Source: Alicyclobacillus acidiphilus NBRC 100859 (GTDB taxonomy: Bacteria > Bacillota > Bacilli > Alicyclobacillales > Alicyclobacillaceae). From it: 64,000 bases of DNA. A program made the translations under genes and the position numbers. The stretch covers positions 1 through 64,000 of the forward strand of contig NZ_BCQI01000010.1 in NCBI RefSeq assembly GCF_001544355.1. The letters are read 5' to 3'. The notes under the pieces were generated by a model that did not search any database, had not been told where the DNA came from, and was given only the letters and a program-made list of their open reading frames with translations. Below are positions 43,831 to 52,108 of this stretch, in pieces (position 1 is the first letter of the stretch; the number at the start of each line of letters is the position of its first letter).

Positions 43831-43962
43831 TGAAGTCTGCCTACAGCTGAACGATCTTGCATCTCAAGTAAACCTCCATGGGAAGCGGGAACGCGATAGC
43901 TGTAAGGGGGGTGGTGCAGACGTGGTCGCGCGCGAGCGACAACGTAAAAGGGAATGAATTTA

Positions 43963-43976
43963 TGAAAGCGGTTTCC
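43963..43976. promoter_or_regulatory. cre-like site 2 (CcpA/LacI-family operator)
   Basis: TGAAAGCGGTTTCC matches TGWAANCGNTNWCA at all but the last base. It lies 14 bases before the solute-binding protein start, a position that could block transcription or elongation. Confidence 0.55.
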
Positions 43977-43990
43977 TACGGGGGTCGTGT

Positions 43991-46102
43991 ATGCGTTTTT
44001 TGTCCCTTAGCAGACAGGAAAAATTACGAGGGGTGAGCGTGTTGGCTAAGTTTTCATTCAAGGCGCCTCTGGCAGTCATGGTTGCCAGCGGCACGACCGT
44101 CGCCGGTTTGGCGGTAGGTTTTAGCCCAGTTGCTTCCGCAGCGGCAGGGAATGGTGAAGTCACGATCACGGCACCATCCACGCCGGGCATTTCGTCGCTG
44201 GATCCATCCGCATGGGCGGCTCAAATCCTGGTGGACCAAGGCACGATTTTGGAAGGTCTCTATGGTTACAACCAAAAGAACCAAGTGGTTCCGAAGATTG
44301 CGTCAGGTTATAAGGTTTCCAAGGACGGTCTGACTTGGACGATTTACCTCCGTCACAACGCAAAATGGTCGAACGGCGATCCGGTCACAGCCAACGACTT
44401 CTATTACGCGTTCATGCGCCAATTGGATCCGAAAAACTCGCAAGCGCAGCTTTGGGCAGGCGTGTTGAACTATGTGAAGAACGGTTATGCCTACCACTCC
44501 GGCGGCGTGCCGGCGAGCGAAGTCGGTCTCAAAGTCGTCAATCCGTACGAATTGCAGATTACGACCACCACACCGCACTCCATTCTCGGCGAATTAGCGG
44601 TCTCCTCGGCAATGCCGCTCGACCAGAAAGCGATTGAAGCGAACCCGAACTGGGCAATGGGGCAAGGATGGGTCAGCGACGCGCCTTTCACTGTGAAGTC
44701 GTTCACACCAAACGGCACGCTCACGTTGGTCCGCAACACCAAGTACGTCGGAGCTCCGGGTGAAGTAAACGAAGGCAACGCCCAAGTCATCAACATTGTT
44801 CCGGGCACGACGGTCGCTGTCGAAGACTATATGGCAGGAAAAATTGACGCGGCTCTCGTCGGTTCATCTTCCGATTTGCAGTATATCAAGACACATAATC
44901 TCGACAAAAATCTTCATGAACAACCGGATAACTCGATGACCTACCTCGAATGGGACAACTCGGCTGTCTCGTCGCCGTATGACAAGGTGCAAGTGCGACA
45001 AGCCATCGCAGAGGCGTTGGAGCGCAAGCCGATTGTGCAATCCGTTCTCAGTGGTATGGGCGGCGTGACGACCAAGTTCTCGTATCCTGGTTGGGTGACT
45101 TGGAACGATACAAAGGGTCTTCCCGAAAACCTTGCAGATGCGAAGAAACTTCTGGCACAGGCCGGTTATCCAAACGGTAAGGGCTTGCCGCCGCTCTATC
45201 TCTATGCCGTGGTTCCCGCAGTGACGCCGCAGGCGATTCCGACCGCGGAAGCTGTGTCTGAAGAGTTGAAGGAGAACTTGGGAATTCAGTCCAAAATCAT
45301 CCAGTTGAATCAATCTGACGACAACTGGCTGACGTATGAAGGACCGAAGGCGGGCATCCAGCCGGGCTACAATATCGGCGTCAGTTCCGCAAACTGGAAC
45401 GAGCCCGCCGAGATCGACTTGGGTGGTTCGCAAGGTGTCTACTTCCCAGGCGACTATGGATTTACGCCAAAGCAAATTCAACAGGTCCTGTCCTGGTATA
45501 ACAATGCATATGATCCGGCATCGGTCAAGAAGTACGGCGATCCCACGAAGTCGAGCGAAGGCGTGAACTGGAGCGACTGGACCGCACTCCAAAAGGCGGA
45601 ACAGAGCGACGTCGCGTACATTCTCAAGTGGGAAAAGACGATTCCGAAAAAATGGTATGACATTCTCAATCCGCCAGGAGCCAAGAGCTATCAACAACAG
45701 TGGAATTCCATTGTTCAACAGTGGAAGACGGCGAAGACGGCTGCTGCGAAACATGCGGCATACGTGCTGGCGTGGGAATTCGTCGCACCTGAGTCTGCAA
45801 CCTCTACGCGCGGCGGCATCAATACCGGCGCACTGGATGTTCAAGTCTGGTGGGACAAGAACGAAAGCAAACAGGTTGAGAACTGGAGAATGTGGCAAGC
45901 GTACATGGCGAACTCGCAGACCGACGCGCAGGCCGCTCCTTACGCTGGCGAGTTGTTGACCCAGTTGGATGAACAAGGATACGCGGTTCCGTTGTTCTAC
46001 AACGAAACGTATTACCTGGAACGCTCCAACGTGACGGGTGTTCAGCCGAACCCATGGGCATGGGGCAACTTCTATCAATTCCAGTACCTGTCTGTGAAGT
46101 AA
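43991..46102 (+). CDS. ABC importer solute-binding protein, Opp/Dpp family (SBP_bac_5)
   Basis: 703 residues. An N-terminal export signal (hydrophobic PLAVMVASGTTVAGLAVGF, likely cut near VASA) carries no lipobox Cys, which is unusual for a Gram-positive binding protein. The mature part is family 5: GYKVSKDGLTWTIYLRHNAKWSNGDPVTANDFYYAF, VRQAIAEALERKPI and more. At 703 residues it is longer than OppA (about 545), with added segments around 440-600. Such proteins bind peptides or, in some lineages, cello-oligosaccharides. ATG 43991 follows GGGGGT; GTG 44039 or TTG 44042 after GAGGGG is an alternative start. Confidence 0.88.
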   Translation: MRFLSLSRQEKLRGVSVLAKFSFKAPLAVMVASGTTVAGLAVGFSPVASAAAGNGEVTITAPSTPGISSLDPSAWAAQILVDQGTILEGLYGYNQKNQVVPKIASGYKVSKDGLTWTIYLRHNAKWSNGDPVTANDFYYAFMRQLDPKNSQAQLWAGVLNYVKNGYAYHSGGVPASEVGLKVVNPYELQITTTTPHSILGELAVSSAMPLDQKAIEANPNWAMGQGWVSDAPFTVKSFTPNGTLTLVRNTKYVGAPGEVNEGNAQVINIVPGTTVAVEDYMAGKIDAALVGSSSDLQYIKTHNLDKNLHEQPDNSMTYLEWDNSAVSSPYDKVQVRQAIAEALERKPIVQSVLSGMGGVTTKFSYPGWVTWNDTKGLPENLADAKKLLAQAGYPNGKGLPPLYLYAVVPAVTPQAIPTAEAVSEELKENLGIQSKIIQLNQSDDNWLTYEGPKAGIQPGYNIGVSSANWNEPAEIDLGGSQGVYFPGDYGFTPKQIQQVLSWYNNAYDPASVKKYGDPTKSSEGVNWSDWTALQKAEQSDVAYILKWEKTIPKKWYDILNPPGAKSYQQQWNSIVQQWKTAKTAAAKHAAYVLAWEFVAPESATSTRGGINTGALDVQVWWDKNESKQVENWRMWQAYMANSQTDAQAAPYAGELLTQLDEQGYAVPLFYNETYYLERSNVTGVQPNPWAWGNFYQFQYLSVK

Positions 46103-46139
46103 GTCGTCCATCTCATCAACGACTGAATTTCAAACGTGT

Positions 46140-46166
46140 GTGGGCACCCAGCTCTTGGGTGCCCAC
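46140..46166. terminator. stem-loop between binding-protein and permease genes
   Basis: Perfect 11-bp stem GTGGGCACCCA (46140-46150) and TGGGTGCCCAC (46156-46166) with a 5-base loop and no T tract. Such intercistronic structures often protect the binding-protein mRNA or lessen downstream expression. Confidence 0.7.
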
Positions 46167-46187
46167 GTGGCAAAGGAGGATGGAGCC

Positions 46188-47153
46188 TTGTTTATGTTGC
46201 GTTTCTTCGCCAAGCGCTTCGTTGCCATCGTATTCACTTTGGCGGCGGTCATCGCGATTTCGTACATCATGATGTACGAGTCTCCAGGCGGCTTTATGAG
46301 CACCTCTCAGGTCGCTTCGGCCTTAGCGCCGATTGCTGCGCAGAACCCCGTGCTCTACCAGAAAGTCATGGAGGAATTCCAGCAGCGCTATGGCCTGAAC
46401 CTTCCGCTGTGGCGGCAATGCCTTCAGTATGTTTGGCACGAGCTGACGTTTAACTTCGGCAACTCCATGCAAAACCCGACGCAGACCATCACGTCTCAGT
46501 TAAAGACGGCGTTGCCAATCAGCGTCATATTGGCATTTTCATCTACTGCGCTGTCGGTGGTTATCGGCATTCCGATGGGCGTGATCGCCGCCTTGAAACG
46601 GAATACGTGGATTGATTACACGGTCACGACGCTCTCGATGGTCGGGCAAGCCATTCCGTCCTTCGTGCTTGCTGTTATCTTCGTCCTCATTTTCGGTGTC
46701 CTTTGGCAGAATATTCTTCCGGTAACTGGTTGGGGCACATTCTCTGACGCGGTGCTTCCTGTGATTTCTCTTGCGGCCGCTCCGATTGGCGTCGTCGCCC
46801 GTTACATGCGCGGCAGCTTGATTGAAACGATGCGCCAAGATTTTATCCGGACTGCGAAGAGCAAAGGCGTGAAGTATTGGCCGCTCGTTTTGAAACACGG
46901 TGTCCGAAACTCGATGACCGCCCTCATTACCGTCGTTGGACCGCAGTTCGCGTTCACCGTCGTCGGCACAGTCCTGGTCGAAAATATCTTTGCGATTCCT
47001 GGGCTTGGCAAGGTTATCGGCAACGCGTTCCCGAACTTTGACTTTCCAATGGCAATCACGTCTGTATTTATTCTCGGCGCCATTATGATGATTACCAACT
47101 TGATCGTCGATTTGTTCTACGCCTGGATCGATCCGCGGGTGAAGTTACAATAA
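46188..47153 (+). CDS. ABC importer permease, OppB/DppB type
   Basis: About 321 residues with six membrane helices. The extracytoplasmic loop after helix 1 ends in QRYGLNLPLWRQCLQYVWHELTFNFGNSM, typical of OppB/DppB. The coupling-helix EAA-like region (YMRGSLIETMRQDFIRTAKSKGVKYWPLVLKHGVRNSM) contacts the ATPase. I start at TTG 46188, 8 bases after AAAGGAGG; ATG 46194 is also possible. Confidence 0.92.
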   Translation: MFMLRFFAKRFVAIVFTLAAVIAISYIMMYESPGGFMSTSQVASALAPIAAQNPVLYQKVMEEFQQRYGLNLPLWRQCLQYVWHELTFNFGNSMQNPTQTITSQLKTALPISVILAFSSTALSVVIGIPMGVIAALKRNTWIDYTVTTLSMVGQAIPSFVLAVIFVLIFGVLWQNILPVTGWGTFSDAVLPVISLAAAPIGVVARYMRGSLIETMRQDFIRTAKSKGVKYWPLVLKHGVRNSMTALITVVGPQFAFTVVGTVLVENIFAIPGLGKVIGNAFPNFDFPMAITSVFILGAIMMITNLIVDLFYAWIDPRVKLQ

Positions 47154-47193
47154 CATGTCCAGTTGTTTCAGGAGATAAGGAGGGGGAGTCCCT

Positions 47194-48081
47194 TTGGCCA
47201 TCGCGGTATCACAAACACGGCCGGTCGCCGTAAAGAAAAACAGGTCCCAATTCTATCAGTCATGGAAAAGATTTCGAAAGAACTACTTTGCCGTCGGTGG
47301 ATTGGTTTGGGTCGCTATCTTTTTTATCATTGGCATCATCGGTCCTTGGATTGCGCCGTACAGTTACACGGACGCCGATTTTCTGGCAATGCACGCTCCT
47401 CCGTCGGCACATCACATCTTCGGCACCGACCAAGTTGGATATGACCAATTCACGCAGATTCTTTACAGCGTTCGTTACGCGTTGGAAATCGCGCTTGGGG
47501 CGACCTGCGTGAGCTTCATCATCGGAATTGTCCTCGGGCTCTGGGCAGGTTTGGCCGGAGGCATCGCCGACATGTTGATCATGCGCGGCGTGGATTTCAT
47601 GTTCGCTTTGCCGTCGTTCTTCTTCGCCTTGATTCTATCGGTCTTACTTGGCAAGGGTCTGTTTCCGATGATTCTCGCGATTGGCGTTCCTGGTTGGGCG
47701 GGGTACGCGCGATTGATCCGGTCCTTGGTGCTTAGCATGCGAAACGGCGAGATGGTCGAAGCGGCTCGGGCATTGGGCGCTTCGCAAACGCATATTGCGG
47801 CTCGCTATATGTTCCCGAACGTCGTCGGAAGCATGGTCGTGTCCTTGGCTTTCGGCATTCCGGCCGATTTAACCGCACAGGCCGGACTGTCCATCGTCGG
47901 AATGGGCTTGAATCCGCCGATGCCGTCCTTCGGCAACATGTTGGCCAACGCGAGTTCGAATATCCTTGGCTTCCCTTGGCTGTTGTACTTCCCTGCTAGC
48001 ATCTTTGCAATAACCCTGCTCGCTTTCTTGTTCGTTGCGGACGGATTGCAGGAAGCATTCAATCCAAGGGGAGGCATGTAA
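47194..48081 (+). CDS. ABC importer permease, OppC/DppC type
   Basis: 295 residues. A short cytoplasmic start, then membrane helix 1 and the family features GPWIAPYSYTDADF and APPSAHHIFGTDQVGYDQFTQILYSVRYALEIAL, and an EAA-like loop (LVLSMRNGEMVEAARALGASQTHIAARYMFPNV). It pairs with the preceding permease to form the channel. TTG start after AAGGAGGGGGAG. The next gene begins 5 bases after the stop. Confidence 0.92.
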   Translation: MAIAVSQTRPVAVKKNRSQFYQSWKRFRKNYFAVGGLVWVAIFFIIGIIGPWIAPYSYTDADFLAMHAPPSAHHIFGTDQVGYDQFTQILYSVRYALEIALGATCVSFIIGIVLGLWAGLAGGIADMLIMRGVDFMFALPSFFFALILSVLLGKGLFPMILAIGVPGWAGYARLIRSLVLSMRNGEMVEAARALGASQTHIAARYMFPNVVGSMVVSLAFGIPADLTAQAGLSIVGMGLNPPMPSFGNMLANASSNILGFPWLLYFPASIFAITLLAFLFVADGLQEAFNPRGGM

Positions 48082-48085
48082 AACC

Positions 48086-49072
48086 ATGGCGGAACCTATT
48101 TTGTCTATTGAAGATCTTCGTGTCGAGTTTGATCGGAGCGAAGATAAGGTATACGCGGTCAACGGCGTGAGTTTTCAAATTGATCCGGGCCAGGCCCTTG
48201 GTATTGTCGGGGAAAGCGGGTCCGGGAAATCCGTCACGTTGATGTCCGCGTTAGGACTGATTCGCGAGAACGGAAAGGTCAAGTCAGGTGTAGTTCAATT
48301 TGAAGGTAAAAATTTGTTGAAGATGTCTTCGAGACAACTGGAAGACATTCGCGGTCGTGAAATCGGAGTCATTTTTCAGGATCCGATGACCAGTTTGAAT
48401 CCGGTTATGTCGATCGGCGATCAAATCATGGAAACGATGTTGACGCACCATTATGCAGGTCATCGCGAGGCGTTTGACCGAACCATACAATTGTTGCACG
48501 AAATGGGGATTCCGGATCCGAAAGCGCGATTCAAGAACTATCCTCACGAGTTTTCCGGCGGAATGCGGCAGAGAATCATGATTGCAATCGCACTTGCGTG
48601 TGAACCGCAATTGTTGATTGCGGACGAGCCGACGACCGCCCTTGACGTGACAGTCCAAATGCAAATACTGGCATTGCTGCAGTCCCAACGAGAACGGAAA
48701 AACATGAGCGTCGCAATCATCACGCACGATTTTGGTGTTGCGACGAACTTTTGCGATAAAATCGTCGTCCTATATGCGGGACAGGTCATGGAAATGGCCG
48801 ATACAAGCGCATTTATTCAGAATCCGGCTCACCCGTACACCCTTGGCCTGAAGAACTCCATCATCGAAGTTGGCCAGCGTGGTCGTAAACTGGAGCCCAT
48901 CCCCGGTATGGCGCCGACGCTGACGGAACCTCCGACGAGCTGTTCGTTCGCCGACCGATGCCCGTTCGTGACGGACCGCTGCCGGGAGGAACTGCCAAAG
49001 CTGAGATCTGTCGAGTCCAATCACCTGGTGGCTTGTCACCGCGCGGAGGAGGTCCTTGCTCGTGCCAACTAA
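48086..49072 (+). CDS. ABC importer ATPase, OppD/DppD type
   Basis: About 328 residues. Walker A GESGSGKS, signature FSGGMRQRIMIAIALA, Walker B LLIADEPTTALDV and the switch His in IITHDFGV. The C-terminal oligopeptide-ABC extension with Cys residues (CSFADRCPFVTDRCREELPKL) may hold an iron-sulfur cluster, as shown for some DppD proteins. ATG 48086. Confidence 0.94.
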   Translation: MAEPILSIEDLRVEFDRSEDKVYAVNGVSFQIDPGQALGIVGESGSGKSVTLMSALGLIRENGKVKSGVVQFEGKNLLKMSSRQLEDIRGREIGVIFQDPMTSLNPVMSIGDQIMETMLTHHYAGHREAFDRTIQLLHEMGIPDPKARFKNYPHEFSGGMRQRIMIAIALACEPQLLIADEPTTALDVTVQMQILALLQSQRERKNMSVAIITHDFGVATNFCDKIVVLYAGQVMEMADTSAFIQNPAHPYTLGLKNSIIEVGQRGRKLEPIPGMAPTLTEPPTSCSFADRCPFVTDRCREELPKLRSVESNHLVACHRAEEVLARAN

Positions 49073-50018
49073 TCCACTCGTAAAGGTCGAAAATGTATCG
49101 AAGCGGTTCCGAGTTCGAGGCAGAGAATTGCACGCGGTTTCCAATGTTTCGTTTGAAATTGAGGCCGGCAAGACATTTGGCCTCGTCGGTGAGAGCGGAT
49201 CGGGGAAATCCACGTTGGGGAGACTGGTTCTGCGGCTGCTCGACGCGAACGAGGGACGCATCACGTTTAACGGCAAGGACATTACGAATCTGCCGAATCG
49301 CCAGTTGCGGCCGCTTCGCCAGGAGATGCAGATCATTTTCCAGGATCCGCAAGCGAGCATGAGCCCGCGCATGACCATTGGCCGGGCGATTGAAGACGCG
49401 ATGGAAATCCACAAGATTGGCACGAAACAGTCTCGTCGTAAGCGCGTGGACGAGTTGTTGGAGCGGGTAGGTCTGCCTTCCTTCGTCAAATACGCGTTTC
49501 CACACGAACTGTCAGGCGGACAGTTGCAGCGTATTGGGATTGCCCGGGCGTTGTCGTTGAATCCGAAGCTGATTGTGTGTGACGAACCTGTCTCGGCCCT
49601 GGACGTGTCCATTCAGGTGCAGGTCATTCATCTTCTGCAAGAGTTGCAGCGAGATTTGAACCTCACGTATATCTTCATCGCGCACAACCTGGCGGTTGTC
49701 GAATATTTGAGCGACGAGATCGCCGTCTTGTACCTGGGTGAAGTGGTTGAACAAGCGCCTGCGGAGAAGCTTTTCAAGAATCCGTCTCACCCATACACAC
49801 AAGTCCTGCTGCAGTCGATTTTGAAGATACCGGAGGACCCTTCCTCGCGACAGAAGATGACACATATCCAGGGAGAAATTCCATCGCCGTTCAATCCGCC
49901 GTCGGGCTGCACCTTCCACCCGAGGTGTCCTTTCGCAACCGACGTCTGTCGGACACAGAAGCCTGTGGCGAAACACGTTGACGACGATCACAAAGCGACC
50001 TGTCACCTGATCGGTTGA
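49062..50018 (+). CDS. ABC importer ATPase, OppF/DppF type
   Basis: About 318 residues. Walker A GESGSGKS, signature LSGGQLQRIGIARAL, Walker B LIVCDEPVSALDVS and IFIAHNLAVV. The C-terminal extension has CTFHPRCPFATDVCRTQKP. It overlaps oppD by 11 bases; GTG 49062 lies 9 bases after GGAGGAGG. Last gene of the importer operon, followed by a terminator. Together the five genes make a complete importer. Confidence 0.94.
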   Translation: MPTNPLVKVENVSKRFRVRGRELHAVSNVSFEIEAGKTFGLVGESGSGKSTLGRLVLRLLDANEGRITFNGKDITNLPNRQLRPLRQEMQIIFQDPQASMSPRMTIGRAIEDAMEIHKIGTKQSRRKRVDELLERVGLPSFVKYAFPHELSGGQLQRIGIARALSLNPKLIVCDEPVSALDVSIQVQVIHLLQELQRDLNLTYIFIAHNLAVVEYLSDEIAVLYLGEVVEQAPAEKLFKNPSHPYTQVLLQSILKIPEDPSSRQKMTHIQGEIPSPFNPPSGCTFHPRCPFATDVCRTQKPVAKHVDDDHKATCHLIG

Positions 50019-50053
50019 TGGAGAGAACCCGACGCGCGTTCAATCATGTGCCC

Positions 50054-50083
50054 AAAAAGGCTGCCCTGCGGGGCAGCCTTTTT
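50054..50083 (+). terminator. terminator after the importer operon
   Basis: AAAAAGGCTGCCC (50054-50066) pairs with GGGCAGCCTTTTT across a 4-base loop (TGCG). With A and T runs on both sides it can work in both directions and so also serve the convergent HAD gene. Confidence 0.92.
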
Positions 50084-50120
50084 CAGAGAGCCTCAGTCGT
50101 TTGCGGTGCATGGCGCAGAT

Positions 50121-50777
50121 TTACGCGTATTGTGCAAGGAGTTCGGCAAAATCGATGTCTTCGAGCGAGTCGACTTTCCAATGGACATGTCCAAAGTGAA
50201 GTGGTTTCGTAACTGGATTGGGCACAACGAGACAATAGACGCCTGCTCTCAGCGCAGCTTCGGAACCGTTCGGCGAATCTTCCACCGCAATCGCCTCGTT
50301 CGGAAGAACGCCGAGACATTGCAGAGCTTGCTCGTACAAGGCAGGATCCGGTTTGACGTGCTCGACGTCGTCGGCTGTCTTGATGCAGTCGAAGTAATCG
50401 CGAATGTCGAGGCCGTCCAAGAAGGGATCGATCCACGCGCGTCTCGAACTCGTCGCCAGTCCGATTCTCAGATGGTGTTCTTTCGCGTACTGCAGCCACT
50501 TGATGACGCCGGGACGCACAGCTTCCCGATCCATCAGCTGGCGATGCCGGGCGTGGACCGAAGCGCGAAAATCGTCGAGATCGATGGGGAGATGCAAGTC
50601 AGTTACCAGGTACTCGTATGGATTGAACGCGTGCAGGCTGGTGCCGATGCACTCTGAATACTGTTCGAGCGGAAGCTCGACGCCGTGTTCGCGGTAAGCC
50701 TCTTTGAACGCCATATACCACGCGGTTTCCGTATCGATGATGGTACCGTCAAAGTCGAAGATGATCGCCTTAATCAT
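50121..50777 (-). CDS. HAD-superfamily phosphatase (beta-phosphoglucomutase/YhcW-like)
   Basis: 218 residues. The nucleophile D8 and acid/base D10 lie in IIFDFDGTIIDTE; motif II is LATSSRR, the motif III Lys is in VKPDPALYEQAL and motif IV is VEDSPNG. A helical cap (about 15-80) places it with subclass I sugar-phosphate phosphatases and phosphoglucomutases. The DGTIIDTE start and cap make phosphatase activity on small phosphate esters likely; the substrate is not known. Starts after GAGGAG on the minus strand. Confidence 0.88.
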   Translation of the reverse strand: MIKAIIFDFDGTIIDTETAWYMAFKEAYREHGVELPLEQYSECIGTSLHAFNPYEYLVTDLHLPIDLDDFRASVHARHRQLMDREAVRPGVIKWLQYAKEHHLRIGLATSSRRAWIDPFLDGLDIRDYFDCIKTADDVEHVKPDPALYEQALQCLGVLPNEAIAVEDSPNGSEAALRAGVYCLVVPNPVTKPLHFGHVHWKVDSLEDIDFAELLAQYA

Positions 50778-50902
50778 GGGGCGCTCCTCTCGTTTTCTTG
50801 TTTAACCTAACACACGACTGGAAAACGGGTCAAACGAATAGTCGCTTTTCGATGCGTGTCAACGAACAACCCTAGATGTTATGCTTCAAAGGTCCGCGAA
50901 TT

Positions 50903-50930
50903 GTTTCAACCTACATCATAGGTGCGAAAC
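50903..50930. repeat. imperfect inverted repeat upstream of the aldo-keto reductase gene
   Basis: GTTTC-AA-CCTA, a 5-base centre, then TAGG-TGC-GAAAC, about 40 bases before the start codon. Two interrupted arms that pair exactly (GTTTC/GAAAC and CCTA/TAGG) suggest a repressor or activator site rather than a terminator. Confidence 0.45.
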
Positions 50931-50968
50931 GTCAGATTACATAGCAGGTTGATGGGAGGAAACGAAAG

Positions 50969-51943
50969 ATGAAGTATCGCAATGTCGGCCGCAGTGGATT
51001 GCGGGTCAGCGAGGTTGGCCTTGGGAGTTGGTTGACGTACGGAACTGCCACAGAACGCGACACCGCAATCGAATGCATCGATACAGCGTATCGCTTGGGT
51101 GTCAATTTCTTTGATACCGCGAACGCCTACAACCGCGGCGAAGCGGAAAAGCTTGTCGGTGAAGCCCTGCGGAAATATCCACGATCGTCTTATGTGCTCG
51201 CGACGAAAGTGTATTTTCCGATGGGGGATGGGCCGAATGATCGGGGACTATCGAGAAAACACATCATGGAACAGTGCGATGCGAGTTTGAAGCGCCTCGG
51301 CGTCGACTACATCGACTTGTACCAGTGCCATCGTTTCGATGCTTCCACGTCGTTGGAGGAGACCTTGTTTGCGCTCGACGATCTCGTCCGGCAGGGCAAG
51401 ATTCTGTACGCTGGCGTGAGCGAGTGGTCCGCTGCCCAAATTTCGCAGGCCAAGGCCATCGAAGACAAACGGAATTTGCGGCCGATCATCTCCAATCAAC
51501 CGATATACAACATGCTCGTCCGCTACATCGAGAAGGACGTGATTCCGACGTCCGAACAGTTTGGCGTTGGCCAGGTTGTGTTTTCACCGCTTGCGCAGGG
51601 GATCCTCACCGGCAAATATCAGCCAGGGAGCGCGATTCCAGAAGACAGCCGTGCGGCGAACGACAACACGAACCATTGGATTCGCAGCTATCTTCGCGAC
51701 GACGTTCTGACATCTGTGAAGAAGTTGGAACATATCGCGCGAGAACTCGACGCCAACTTGTCGCAGCTGGCGATTGCCTGGACGTTGCGCCAGTCGAATG
51801 TCGCATCGGCTATCATCGGCGCCAGTCGTGTGTCGCAGGTGGAAGAGAACGTCAAGGCTGTCGATCTCGAATTGACGCCGGATGTCCTGAGTGAAATCGA
51901 TACCGTACTTCAGGAGATCGATGGTTTCGTACCGATTTGGTAA
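50969..51943 (+). CDS. aldo-keto reductase (Kv-beta/YghZ-like)
   Basis: 324 residues, TIM barrel. The catalytic tetrad fits Asp and Tyr in FFDTANAYNRGEAE, Lys in LATKVYF and His in YQCHRFD. The NADPH-binding end is GASRVSQVEENVKAV. It reduces aldehydes or ketones; the group related to Kv-beta subunits and YghZ often handles methylglyoxal or other reactive carbonyls. Monocistronic, with an inverted repeat upstream. ATG follows GGGAGGAAA. Confidence 0.9.
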   Translation: MKYRNVGRSGLRVSEVGLGSWLTYGTATERDTAIECIDTAYRLGVNFFDTANAYNRGEAEKLVGEALRKYPRSSYVLATKVYFPMGDGPNDRGLSRKHIMEQCDASLKRLGVDYIDLYQCHRFDASTSLEETLFALDDLVRQGKILYAGVSEWSAAQISQAKAIEDKRNLRPIISNQPIYNMLVRYIEKDVIPTSEQFGVGQVVFSPLAQGILTGKYQPGSAIPEDSRAANDNTNHWIRSYLRDDVLTSVKKLEHIARELDANLSQLAIAWTLRQSNVASAIIGASRVSQVEENVKAVDLELTPDVLSEIDTVLQEIDGFVPIW

Positions 51944-52040
51944 GTGGATTCGGGACGGACAGGGGCCTTTCCGAACTGCGGGTGTTTCGCCGCTTGGTTT
52001 CCGTTACGTTAGATTTGTTGACACAATGGTTGTCTGTTCG

Positions 52041-52076
52041 GCACGTGGGTGTTATTTTAAGTGAACACCCACGTGC
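52041..52076. repeat. 13-bp perfect inverted repeat upstream of the EAL gene
   Basis: GCACGTGGGTGTT (52041-52053) and AACACCCACGTGC (52064-52076) with a 10-base AT-rich loop. No T tract follows on either side. It could be an mRNA hairpin in the leader or an operator; it ends 32 bases before the EAL gene start. Confidence 0.85.
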
Positions 52077-52108
52077 GGCGTGAATAGGGACTTCAAGGAG
52101 TTACATCG

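Larger units (their letters stand above)
43613..43990. other. 378-bp AT-rich regulatory region upstream of the ABC importer
   Basis: No gene on either strand. It is much more AT-rich than its flanks. It contains an 8-bp inverted repeat CATCAAGG (43751-43758) and CCTTGATG (43784-43791), a weak promoter candidate (TTGATG 43786-43791, 17 bases, TTAAAG 43809-43814) and two cre-like sites listed separately. This fits a regulated promoter for the importer operon. Confidence 0.65.
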
